This document shows, piece after piece, positions 23,279 through 33,921 of a stretch of 64,000 nt of DNA. The notes under the pieces were generated by a model. The model worked only from the letters and a program-made list of their open reading frames with translations, made no database searches and was not told where the DNA came from. The first letter of the stretch is position 1. The number at the start of each line of letters is the position of its first letter. The stretch lies in assembly GCA_015179125.1 (NCBI GenBank), contig WHVA01000121.1, positions 185,162 to 249,161 of the forward strand, given 5' to 3'. This DNA is from Gautieria morchelliformis (taxonomy: Eukaryota; Basidiomycota; Agaricomycetes; Gomphales; Gomphaceae). A program made the translations under genes and the position numbers.

Positions 23279-24840
23279 TCGTAAGAGATGGAAGGTGGTG
23301 GACGGGGTAAAAAAACCTGGAGGCTATTTGGCTGGTGCCCACAGGGATCCACCACGCCACACTGACAAATCTGTCACATTTGAAATAAACCGTTGTGCCT
23401 GCAGATTGCAGCAATTTGTCTTTGTCCGCGAAAACGCGCGTTCTGTAATACGTGCTTTACTCGATGACCGGTAGTAAGTGTCGGTGATGAAAGAGTTATT
23501 GTAAGACGATGATACTATGCAGAGTCATTACTATTATTTAAGTTGCCTTCAAGAATTTCCTTGCCAGTGGCAGGACACCACTACAGGCCGGAAGGTGAGA
23601 TTTTATCCGATTGTTGACAGGTCGAATCCGATGAAAAATAATTAATCGTATCCGACGTGCGATGAATTTCGATGGGCCTACCGATTGTTGACCAGCCGAT
23701 CAGTTGTGAGCGGTTGGACTCGAACAGTAAGTGATTCCCCGGCTTGATATGCAATACCTTCCTCCAGCTATTCGTACCGTTCGAGGGAAATTTCGGAACG
23801 GTGAGCTCGGGCCCACCGAAGCTTTGCTGAGTGTTCAATACACTGATTATACCACTACGGGGGAAAGTCAGGCACTTTGGATGCGATTTAGGATAATACC
23901 CATGGAATGGTTGGGCTGGTACCGGATTTCAACATGTGAGGAGAGGGATGGCATGGACGCGTATCCTGCCATAACACACCGAAATATCTGGACCATAGGA
24001 TTAGTCCATCTGATATAAATGAGATATCGAACACAAGGTTCGATTGACGAAAACACTGGTCCTACGTGTGGCCCAAATAATAAATCCGGCTGAGTGAAGG
24101 CCATGGATACATCATGTAGCCAGGGCTTTATCCATGTCACGTTCCTCAATCGGCTAGTAGTTGCCAGTAGTGATGTAATGGATCGAGCCCCCAATCGTGG
24201 ATCTCCTTAAGGAATGTAAGCAGCTGAGCTCGTTGATCCAAGGCGTCGAAAACGATATTCTGGAGACAATCAATAACGGACTTGACATCAGCGCCGCAGG
24301 AGTTTGTGATCGCTGTTTGCTTTAGCGGTCAGATCAGTGCTTGCATCCAACCAGTGTCCCAGTGTCTTAACATCTTGGGGCTTTTCGGCGGCATGGCTGC
24401 AGGAATTCCTTCTACTGACTCACGCACGCCATCAAGCACGTGTTCTGTGTCCAAATACTTAGCTGAAAGAGTATCTTCTTGTCTCTAAATGCATTCTTCA
24501 TGCTACAACCAGAGATGTAACACTTGAGAACAGCGAGCGTAGCGACGCAGGTTAATTGGCCCTGTGCTGATTGTCATGTGAGCAGAAAGGTCCTGCCAGT
24601 GAGAGCGCAGACTTGCCATAGCTGTACCCACAATGAGGTGCTGGTGATTGAAATAAGTAGTTTCGTGACGCAACAGACACTGCCTTATAATTACACATAT
24701 CACAGCCATATCACTGTTATAGAGGTTGCATCCTGGCTGAGTTGTTGATGATTTTTTCAAATTCAAACACCGCCGGTAAATGACGTCACTGGGTCGCACC
24801 CACGACATCACACTGTCTTCTGCCATCCAACACTTCCAGC
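23279..24840. other. mostly non-coding; weak coding-like relic on minus strand
   Basis: Between about 24470 and 24150 the minus strand reads as a protein-like segment (HVLDGVRESVEGIPAAMPP, then a stop, then VKSVIDCLQNIVFDALDQ and LLTFLKEIHDWGLDPLHHYW). I do not recognise it; it may be a fossil exon. Nothing else in the stretch is supported. Confidence 0.3.
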
Positions 24841-25404
24841 ATGTCTACTCGCAAACGCAAGGGTTTCTCTAACTCAAACACCCCCAAAAAATCAAGTCTC
24901 CCTCCGTCACGTAAAAGCAAGGCTAGTGCACAGCACAAAACGACCCCACCCTTTTCTGGCGTGCGATTTAGTACATTCATCTACATTCTATCCGGCCTGG
25001 CTCTCTCCTTCATCGCTTTCAATTTCTGGAGAATGTTGCAATTGAAAACCGCTACTGGAGGATGGTGGCCACTGCTAGGAAGGAGCGCTTTCCGCGCTGG
25101 GGGAGCTGGCTCTTCACGTGGATACAACACAAAGGACGGGAGGGGTGAATATGGAGAAAAAAATGGCGTGGAGAACCTCATCGTTTCACTTGCGGAAGCG
25201 CTAGATGTACCATCACATGAACTGGCTTCTGCTGTAGCGGAGGCCGTCAAAAACCATGCGCCACCCCAAAGCTTGAGCTCAATATCTGCATTCGGCGCAA
25301 TGCATACTATGACCGCAATCAAAGATCCTGAAGAGCTGCCTACAGAGGGTGTGGGAGACAGGTCAACTGCCTTCGCTGGATTCGATGACCCAGTCATGGA
25401 CTAG
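24841..25404 (+). CDS. small single-pass membrane protein, uncharacterised
   Basis: This intronless frame encodes 187 residues. The N-terminus is strongly basic (MSTRKRKGF, then repeated Lys/Arg and Ser to residue 37). One transmembrane helix follows at about residues 43-62 (TFIYILSGLALSFIAFNFW). After it come a Gly-rich segment, and a region with ENLIVSLAEALDVPSHELASAVAEAVK that would form two helices, somewhat like a small helical adaptor domain. The positive N-terminus suggests that end is cytosolic or nucleoplasmic. Codon use and the clean single frame support a real gene. No family was recognised, so function is unknown. Confidence 0.7.
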   Translation: MSTRKRKGFSNSNTPKKSSLPPSRKSKASAQHKTTPPFSGVRFSTFIYILSGLALSFIAFNFWRMLQLKTATGGWWPLLGRSAFRAGGAGSSRGYNTKDGRGEYGEKNGVENLIVSLAEALDVPSHELASAVAEAVKNHAPPQSLSSISAFGAMHTMTAIKDPEELPTEGVGDRSTAFAGFDDPVMD

Positions 25405-26589
25405 ATGGTACGTTCAACTTAGACTGCCAAATGCAACTGAACCGACGTGGTATATATCGGAAAGAAAATGTTATATACATTTTCGTGGATAGCATACCAG
25501 GGGTGTCCGAGTTGATCAATCGACAGCTACAAGAATGGCTCCAGACCAGGGCAACGATTCGAATATATGCCCACGTATCTCCTCACTGCTCCGTTTATTC
25601 GTATGGCTTCGGTATACCGATCTTGAAAGTGGGGAAATAGTAATGACGAACCGAATTCATAGCGTTACTCCCGAATGAGGTATTCCCGTTGACGTGGTTG
25701 CGAATAGGAAAACTGCAACGGCCTCCGGATCAACGTTACGTCCTTCCTGGTGGTACCGTTGAAATCGGTACCACGTTCATCTTCACAAAAGTCCAGAGTA
25801 TGTGCAAACTCGTGGACCCATGATAATAACTCGACCGAACGCCAGAAGTTGACATTCCTGGTACTCTAGCGAGCCTCGGCTGGCATGGTGCGTGAGTGCC
25901 CTATCCTTAGTAGAGGCAGCACATTAGACGCAACTGTGGAAATGCACGCACAATGAATGCCTCGTTGTTCTGCTGACCACGGCCGACATGCATCTTATCG
26001 ACGTTGGTTTGATACGCGTTCCCAGACGCCAGGTGAGAATGAATGGCCAGTGTCACAATATGGAGGCGGAGACTCCTTCCAGCAAAAAAAGTTGCCTCGT
26101 TTCACGGCCCAAGCCATTTACCTCGCCGCTCAGAGAAGCCTAGATAAATCCTTGCTCTCACAAACCCATTTTCAAGACTTGCGATCCAAAGGTCGAGTGG
26201 TGCATCCGCGATTTGGAGGACTCAGCCAAAAGAGGGGGTTGTCAGAGAAAAGGAAGGAGAGTCACCACAGGGCACCAGAGTAAAGGAGACTCACGGGCGA
26301 GTTGAGCGAACAGGAAGACAAGGTCTCTAGTTCCGAATCTAAAAGGGCGTTCAGGCCGAATACAAGGTCCCTGTGTGCAGAGGGCTGCTCGTTGAGAGTT
26401 GGGATTCCATCGCTGCTATGGTCAGGAAACCCAGGGTCAATGCATGTCAAGTGTGCCCTGCTAGAATAGTGTCCCTCACAGGAGTTGTCGGCTCGGGAGC
26501 GGCACAAGGTGCGATGTTTTCAATTCACCGCCTTTCCTAGGCACGGGGTGGTCTGTCAGGAGAGAAAACCTTCTTATAGGAATCACAAG
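25405..26589. other. gene-free stretch
   Basis: No gene or repeat supported. ORFs at 25957-26283 and 26262-26507 show no family resemblance. The stretch leads into the degenerate LINE fragment that follows. Confidence 0.35.
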
Positions 26590-27060
26590 GAGCAGGGTGA
26601 CAGTAAGATGGAACCGGGGCACGAGGCAGTCAAAGGAAACGAGAGAGCAGAGGAGGAGGCAAAAGGAGCGGCCAAAGGAGAGTCCACCTGCGATGTCGAC
26701 GCACCGAGCTCGTGCCGAGGAGAGCTGCAGAGAAACCGCAAGACAAATGAACAAGCACGGATCATGTTCGAAAAATCACCGAGCCTGAGAGCCCGACGCC
26801 CACGGGCCACGAAATAGACCCGTCAATGCCACCGTCGGCGTTCACAAGGCTATGTAGAGGACTCATGTGCGCACACAGCTCGCTGCTGATCCAACGCAGA
26901 GACCCCCACCTGTCCCGCATGTTTTAACAGCGACGAGGCCATGCACAACACGAAGCCGACAGCTAGAGCAGAAAATCAAACGCTCCTTTCCCGACGTATA
27001 GCCCCGCTGGTCCAGCTCATCAACGACAGAGGTTCAGAAGTACGTTCGCAGAGGTGGCAA
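26590..27060 (+). mobile_element. LINE (non-LTR) 3' fragment, RNase H relic 1
   Basis: Near 26605-26690 the plus strand reads PGHEAVKGNERAEEEAKGAAKGES, the RNase H segment of fungal non-LTR elements, with a one-base frame change just before it (VRW is in another frame). Downstream near 26905 lies TCPACFNSDEAMHN, resembling the C-terminal Cys-His motif of such elements. Stops and frame changes show an old fragment. A related fragment is at 36640-37700. Confidence 0.6.
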
Positions 27061-27907
27061 TGACATGCCAGCGCAGTAAGCACCACATCGCTTCAAGTTC
27101 ACGGACAAGCGGAACAGCGCTAGATAGGATACATAGACCACAAATATGTCGACGAAACACGTATGCGTCATCTTTTGGGCTAGGCCCCAAAAGACAAAAA
27201 TCGAGTCGTGAATTATACGCAGTACTACGGTATGCCAGGCCTAGAACTTGTAATCGTCGGCTGCAATAACGATTCCTTGACTTTGATGCTAGACGATGCT
27301 GTCCCACAGGCTGATCCGCGCGAGGCTTCAGCGAGGCTGATTATATCAATGTGGCTTATGAAGAGAGGCAAAATAATACGTCGAATTACGTAATGCGTCT
27401 CGTCACGGTGCTATGTAATCTTATCCGGTCATGTTTACCGCCGTAGCTCGCGTGGCACTGATCAATGTGTTTTGAATCTTTCGCATACTTCGGCCAAATC
27501 TGTGGAGCACTTGATGTAGTTGAGGCTGGCCATCAAGTGCGCTCCTTATATCGTACTACAGTAACTATACTGCTGGTGCAAAACTCCAAGTTCGCAACAG
27601 ATGGAGGTTGCTTTACACTGCTTTAAGTTCCCGTCATCTCCTGGTCTGATGAGCCCTACAGGTCGGCCTGAGGGTCGTCCCTCTGGGGATGTATAGCACC
27701 CATATATATATATCATCTGAGTCCAGTGCTCCCCACCTTTCGCCTTGCTTCTAGTTAGAGCTGGTTCTCTTTTTCTTCTCCTCATTCCTCGTTTCTTTTA
27801 TTCTTCTTGTCTTAATTTACTCGGCATTCCCTAGTTCATTCCACGCTCCTTACGAGAACCTGAAGCAACAGATTCGTCTTCGCTCTACCCTATATTTCCC
27901 CGCCAAT
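27061..27907. other. gene-free stretch upstream of DUF7223 gene
   Basis: No gene supported. The last 250 bases are pyrimidine-rich (CTTCTTGTC, TTCTTCTCC and similar), as often seen just upstream of fungal start sites, and include a (TA)n-like run near 27700-27715. They probably form the promoter of the gene at 27908. Confidence 0.4.
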
Positions 27908-30900
27908 ATGCGGAACCTTGCCTTTATAATTATTGCCCTCATCACGACCACGCAGGCCAACGATTGGTCTGTACCATGCACCTCCGGCTCATGTCAGTAC
28001 CAGTGGACAGGTAACAACAAAACAACACCTGGTTCCATGATTCTCGTAAGTGGACACTCCATGATCTTAGAATATAGATACTCATACAGCGCCCATAGAC
28101 GGGTCCGAATCAAGTGCTTTCTGGTGAATAGGAATTACAAGATCGCTTCCTTTCTCATCACCCTGATCTCCCTCCTCAGATATCACGCCAGCTGCCGGCT
28201 GGAATGTCCTGGATTGTGACCCCAGCTGGTCCAATGGGACACACGCAGTCCGCATGGTGTGCTCGGGAACTCCTCAGCAGATGTCGCTTTGTAACCATCT
28301 GTTCGACCACGGAGGGGCCCCAGACACCGTTGTCCGTCTTCCCCAGAATGTTTGTACTGATATGCCACTCTCAAGGTCAAATCCATGCTGATATTGCACA
28401 CCAAGTGCGGAGCTGGGCCCTTTGCGCACGTTAAGAGTGCATCCAATGCAACGAACACAACTGTGCCCTCACATCTTACTTCTAACGCTACTTCAACTCC
28501 CGGCAACATGTATAGCCTTGTACTTGATTACGATTTTGAAAGTATCCCCGCGTCGTGCGTTTTGTATTCGCCCTCTTTCGTGCTTGACCTGACGACAACA
28601 TTGGATTGACATATCCTGGAATTCAGCCGAGGTACCCTGTCACTCGCGCTTGCTTCCTCCACTTCCCCGACGAGGCCACTTACTCGCAGAGATTTGGCTT
28701 ATCTTCGGAAGCGTGGTCGTGCACGCAACTTTGCGCGCCACCTTGAGCGCGACCTCGAAATGCGCTTTGGTATACCCGGTATACATTTGCCTCCTGGTGC
28801 GTCACACGCATTCCATTGATTGAAGACACCGAGGTATTAATTTGATGTAGCGCTCACGTCGGTGGTGGGTGACGGTAAGCTATCTCTTTATTTTTATTTT
28901 TATCAAGATATACGTGCTCATGAGACGCTATCGGGTGATATAGTCACATCAGCGGCGGGAGACGGTAAGTGTTATCTAGTGATCCATTCATTATTTCTAA
29001 TCGCTTTCTAAATTTACGAACTTTTGAACAGTCACTTCTGCTGCCGGCCATGCTGCTTCAACCGTTGCTTCAGTGGCTACCCAAGCTGCTTCAACTGTTG
29101 CTTCTGTCGCCACCCAAGCTGCTTCAAGCGCTGCTTCTGTTGCCACCCAAGTTGCTTCAGACGCTACCTCAGTCGCCAGCCAGGCTGCTTCGGTTGCTAC
29201 CTCAGTCGCTTCTGGCGCGGTTTCTGTCGCTTCACAAGGTAATTTCAAATCCTGGTGTCCTGTCTAGACTTATACTAATCCATTCTATGACTTCTGTCTC
29301 CATCTGTCGCCACTGCCGTTGCTGTAATGCTCTATGAAAAGTCGGACAAGGTAGCTCATACTTCCTTTCAGACCGCGTGCCTCTTACCCTTATGCTTCCT
29401 CTGCTTTTTAGTGATCCAAAATACGACTAGAGTCGATCAGTCCCTGAATTCCAGCGTAATCCCCATCACGCTTTCGCAAAGTTTCACGCTGCTCCACACA
29501 TCCCTCGATTGTTCAACAAGCCAGAGTTCTATCTCAGCCACCCTTGACATCGGCGTGGATGCAGAGATAGATGCCCAGGTCCAGTTTGGGTCCACATTCG
29601 TCGGAACGCTCGTTCCCCTTAATCTTGAGGATGTATGTGCTCCATATTCCCAATAACATGCGTGTACTGAATCAGAATGGCAGATATCGCTTTCTGCAGG
29701 TAAGCAGTTTCGTGGGCCATCGTCCCCATATGAGCCTGTTGAGTTTATGGAACGTGCCATGTTGTAGCCCTCGACGGAGATATAAATGCCATTTTTAACA
29801 TTCAAGCGCAAGCCCAGGTATAAAATATTCGATCTTTGCTCGAACCTATTTCTTACCACCCTGCAGGGAACATTCGACACTGGAGTCCTTCAGCTATACC
29901 AAAGTGGGCTGCCGGGACTCAGCATTCCAGGAATTTTTGACCTTGGCCCTGTGTTCACCATTTCAAGCCAACTTCAAATGGAAAACCTCAATATGGAAGC
30001 GAATATGAACGTCACCACCGACTACAAATTTTCTAATCTTGGACTGGTGTTCCCTCCGGGCAAGGGACAGAACTCCGGCACGGCGCAGCCCAATAATGGA
30101 GGAAATGGTCAGCAGATCAACATGGTGCACCACAGAGCAACAGTTACTAACCGACCTCTCAATTCCAGCATTGAAACTTGCTGCATCACCGCCTGCTGTT
30201 GATGTTTCAGGCCAAATCATTCCAAGTTTCATCCCCCGTGTACGTGGCTTACTTCCATGTTCTCAGCCTTCGGGAGTTCAAATGTTGTGTCCTTAGTTCG
30301 ATTTTGGCATCATTCTGGGCAATGGCTTTTTGCAAGCCACAGTCTTCATGAACGCGGATATTTCGGGAACAGTAGATTTGAGTTTCAAAGCTGGCCAAGC
30401 AAATACCACCACCGTCGATCCGAATGCTGGGAGTGGAAACTCCACCATTCCTTCCCCCGCATCCGGCAATGGAACGCAGTCCGGAAACGGTCCAGCAAAC
30501 TCTACAGCGAATGGCAAATCCACTATTCCCGTTCCACCATCTGGCAACGGAACGTCTTCCAAACGGGCCGTTGCATCGCGTGGATCAATCGCAAACGAAA
30601 AGCGTGCCGCAGTCAGTATAGACGGTTGTGTCAACGTGACGGGTGCCATAAACATCACCGGCGGCATGGTTGGGACGCTAAAGCCGCTGTTCAGTGCCTC
30701 TCAAACCTATGAGGTTTTCTCAACGTCTTCATTGCTGACACAAGTGAGTCGCGTGGTTACGCATGTCTCGTTGCTTCGCTCACTCAAGCTGCTCTGAAGA
30801 AATGCTTTGGCAATGGAAAGCCCCCACTTGTCAAAGCGAGAGCTATTTCTGGCGGATCCCCTGCGGCACGTGCATATGCGCTTGTCCACAGAGGTCCCAA

Positions 30901-31075
30901 CGTGGAGCATGTCAGTAGACTTCCCAGCGTAGAAAGAAGAAAGGCGCCTGCTTCCAACCGTCCGAACGAGGTCAAACCCCAACAGTCTAAGGGGAGCAAG
31001 AGCAGCCTGTCTTGCGGCATCGCAGGGGGCCTCCCGTCTGTTGACCCGCTTTCGTTGCTGACGAACCTTCTTTGA
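27908..31075 (+). CDS. secreted DUF7223-type protein with Ala/Ser/Val repeats
   Basis: A many-exon gene for a secreted protein of a mushroom family (DUF7223, from memory). MRNLAFIIIALITTTQA is a signal peptide, followed by a Cys-containing N-domain (SVPCTSGSCQY, then GWNVLDCDPSW and SLCNHLF near 28200-28300, and CGAGPFAHV near 28410). Then come LVLDYDFESIP, RRDLAYLRKRGRARNF (about 28690) and small exons coding TSAAGD (28851-28963). A repeat of the type ASVATQA runs from 29040 to 29240. The C-terminal domain has SATLDIGVDAEIDAQVQFG, TGVLQLYQSGLPGLSIPGI, FNADISGTVDLS-like and CVNVTGAINITGG motifs; Asn-x-Ser/Thr sites suggest glycosylation. It ends LLTNLL and TGA at 31073-31075. Probably a cell-surface protein; function unknown. 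Its last third is duplicated at 41028-42121. Confidence 0.75.
28851..29240 (+). repeat. repeated 21-24-nt exons and Ala/Ser/Val-coding tandem repeat
   Basis: Exon 28851-28874 and exon 28943-28963 (21 nt), plus the first 21 nt of the exon from 29032, encode the variants LTSVVGD, VTSAAGD and VTSAAGH, each joined in the same phase. The third exon then runs into a 33-bp-like repeat coding ASTVASVATQA and variants to about 29240. Confidence 0.7.
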
Positions 31076-31336
31076 CCTATTATCCTGACTGTATGGTACA
31101 CAATTAATTCTTAATTGCTTGACCGACGCCAAGCGGTTTCTGTTGCTATTTCCTTGTGCTTATCCCTGAATCTGGCCCACATACTCATAAGTTTCTCGGT
31201 GTTGTGTATAAAGGGACGGGGAAGGGTGATGCTTTACCGGGCAAGAAGCATACTGATGTGGTGGGGGTTCAGAGTGGGAAGTGGGGAATGGAGAGGCCGC
31301 AGAGCAACAGCCTGCGCTGGGGGGTGGGTGTTTTCG
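30237..31336 (+). repeat. segmental duplication, source copy
   Basis: From GTGTACG before ACTTCCATGTTCTCAGCC to GGGTGGGTGTTTTC this segment matches 41028-42121 in the same orientation at high identity. It covers the last exons and 3' flank of the DUF7223 gene. The right border coincides with the start of gypsy copy B sequence. Confidence 0.9.
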
Positions 31337-31940
31337 TAAGGGTGATGTGGGGGCAAGTTTTTGGCTTTAGTGTCATGACCCATTTATTCCTGTATCCAGT
31401 TACCTCCATTTTCCCTCTCATCACTCCACCTCTATGTTCACTCCATTCGCTCTTCGCCGAATTCACCGAACGGTTATTCACTACTCGCATCATTCGCCGG
31501 TAAGCATGCCATCAAACACAATCGACATCCTTTACCCGGTATGATGGTTCATCACTGGTCCCATCATCTTCCCGACTCAACCCCCTTTGGGTGTTCCTAT
31601 GGCTGGAATAAATTCGCGGGATGTCCTACCTGTAGATCATGTGGGATCAACCCAGTAGACCAAGACTCCGTGCAGGGTAATGTCAGAACCATCCACACCA
31701 AGCGTAAGATCCCAATGTTGAAGACCCTGCACTAAGAAGGGGTGCCTGTTCTGGTTGGTCGAAAGCGATAAGAAGAAGGACAAGTCTGAAGTAGACAAGC
31801 CTCAAAGTAAGAGATTGAGAGAGGAGAGACGATAGAGAGAGCAAGGTATCCTCAAGTGCTTAAGGGCACAGTATATGATAACCAAACTAGCGAAATACAT
31901 GGAGCAAGCTCCAGTATTTATCTACTTTGGAAAAGGGGGA

Positions 31941-32184
31941 TGAGTCAGAAGATAATAGGAGGGATGAGTCAGAGTGAGTCAGAGTGAGTCAGGTGAGTAT
32001 GAAAAGGGGTCAGAACAACAAGAGGGATGAGTCAGAATGAGTCAGAGTGAGTCAGGTGAGCCATGAAGAGGAGTCAGGACAATAAAGCTGATATGGTACA
32101 CAATAGGGGAAACTGAGTCATAACGAGTCAATGAAAACAAGAAGAGTGAGTCATGAGGAATACTGGTAAATCAAGAGTGACTCA
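31941..32184. promoter_or_regulatory. cluster of ten TGA(G/C)TCA bZIP-type sites
   Basis: The heptamer TGAGTCA, or TGACTCA once, occurs about ten times in 244 bases, several in short tandem units such as GAGTCAGAGT. This is the consensus site of Gcn4/AP-1-type bZIP activators. Lying in an LTR, the cluster could act as an enhancer, but repeat expansion without function is also possible. Confidence 0.5.
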
Positions 32185-32754
32185 TGGAGACAATAATGAG
32201 TTGTCCTAACCCCTGAGCCAACCAACAATCTGGAACCACACATCTCTGCTCCAGACACACAGCCTCTGAGGCAATGCTTGACTTTCCAAGTCAATCGAAG
32301 GGGGTGGTGTAGGGTTAGGTGGTTGAGAGGGTTGGAAGTGATCGAAACAATATGGGTCATAGCTGGTGCTAACCCCGCTTTCCAATATCTGAATCTCTAC
32401 ACTTCTCTTGCCCTCATGCACAAAGGGAATATAGTGCATAGGCAACTCATCCTGAGGAAGGGTCGAAGAAGAGTTCATGGGGATCAAGGCTTCCCCAATC
32501 CATGCTGTTGGCACTCATCCTGCCAGATTGTCACCTGGTGTGGACCGGTGATGGTGCCTGAATGCTTGGTGACATCTGCATAGGGAATGATGGCATAGGC
32601 CCACATGTGGGACTGACAGTGAAGCACATGGCACTGGAGGTGATGGCTCAACTTGGGCGGATGCTCACAACTTTTTATTACCTGTAGCTTCACCCATTTT
32701 ATTCTCAGATTATAGAAAAGAAGAGGATGAAAGTACATGCCAATCTTATTGTTG

Positions 32755-33120
32755 GGATATAAATAAATTTACGTTTGTCCCTCCCCGAGCGGCGGCTCTG
32801 CCAACGAGAACACATCTTCTTACTTTTACGCCTCTTCTTATTTTTTCTACCCAATTTTAAGATACACTATATCATTATAACTATTCATACTAATACTCCT
32901 ACTCATATCTATTAGAAGTATCTATCCAACTATCTGTTATTCTATCTTGTAGTCAGATACTCTCTCATATGTATATATATCTCCGAGATGTTTAAACATA
33001 TACAGAATATTCTAATAACATCTATTATTCTCCTTATAAATACTACTATATATTCCTATACGTTGTTATTAATACTCTTATAATATATATTATATACTCA
33101 TATATGCTGTATCACATGAC
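32755..33120. repeat. AT-rich low-complexity tract within LTR-like insertion
   Basis: Composition changes sharply after the phrase GAGCGGCGGCTCTGCC near 32790 into A/T-rich sequence with many TATA and CTATT runs, ending before CACATGACC near 33117. No ORF. It may be a separately inserted piece, but no terminal repeats or target duplication were found. Confidence 0.4.
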
Positions 33121-33921
33121 CATTTCGATTATCCTCCTTGGGGTATGAAGATGTGATGGTAGTGGTCTGATGAGACAATTGAGGGAAAATATTCCGTGTA
33201 AGCGCTCAGTGCCATTGGTGAAATAAACTGGTTCATGACAGGTAACATGTATGCAGGTCTCAAGGCGTGTTTTCTTACATAGGTACCTTTGTCCTCTCTC
33301 CCCCCCATTGTTTCACGTTCGCACTCCTCCCTTCCTCCATTGTATATGTGTTTCATCTATTTGTATCCTGACTGCACACCCCTATCCAACCCTGACTCAT
33401 GACAGCCTCTTTCTTATTCGCTGATATCATATGAGCATTCGGTATAAGTAGTTTACATTCACATGTACATTCTGCAGTTCAATTATCATACATCTATCCT
33501 GTGCAAAACTTGACCTCACTGTGACCATCGTCTTGCTCCCTCTCCTGTAAATTCCTATCTTCAACCAGAGGAGGACTTAAGCACCACTGGTGAGTTTTCA
33601 TACTTCACCTTCATTACCTTAGTCTTCATACTATTATCGGTGCTGTCGGCGAAGGGCACCGAAGGAGCACCTTCGCTGGCGAAAGGATTGTTACTGTTAG
33701 ACAACCTTTCCGTGAGACCTTGCACATTACATCGTCAAGTGTCACGGGCTATTTCGCTACGACTGTAGATAGGGCAAGCCCCGTTTGGGCAGCCCTCTTA
33801 CCTTCTGAACGGTTATTGGTTCATCTTATTCGCCGAACTACATATTTTGTTGCACAAGCTATTCGGGCATTCGTTGTGTTCACTAATACACGATATTAAT
33901 GCCTAAAATCCAATCTTGACA

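Larger units (their letters stand above)
31681..33240. mobile_element. second LTR-like insertion (1560 bp) inside the solo LTR
   Basis: It starts TGTCAGAACC and ends TTCATGACA, with TG..CA termini, and is flanked by GGTAA on both sides (31676-31680 and 33241-33245). It interrupts the older LTR between positions equivalent to about 4930 and 4940 of copy A. It carries no gene. From 31940 to 32185 it holds a cluster of TGAGTCA motifs, and from 32760 to 33115 a very AT-rich tract that might be a further insertion. A solo LTR of another family is the best reading; a non-autonomous element is possible. Confidence 0.8.
31371..33921 (-). mobile_element. solo LTR of copy-A family, with 5-bp TSD, itself interrupted
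   Basis: The ends TGTCATGACC and CAATCTTGACA match those of the LTR at 4579-5612. The identical pentamer TTTAG flanks it at 31366-31370 and 33922-33926, and excision restores the gypsy pol frame of copy B. Without the 1560-bp insertion and duplicated GGTAA, its length is 986 bp, close to the 1034 bp of the other LTR. No internal retrotransposon sequence remains, so it is a solo LTR. Confidence 0.92.

Noticed and set aside
28997-29248. Minus-strand Glu/Ala-rich ORF as a gene
   Set aside because: It is the antisense of the ASVATQA repeat exon of the DUF7223 gene.
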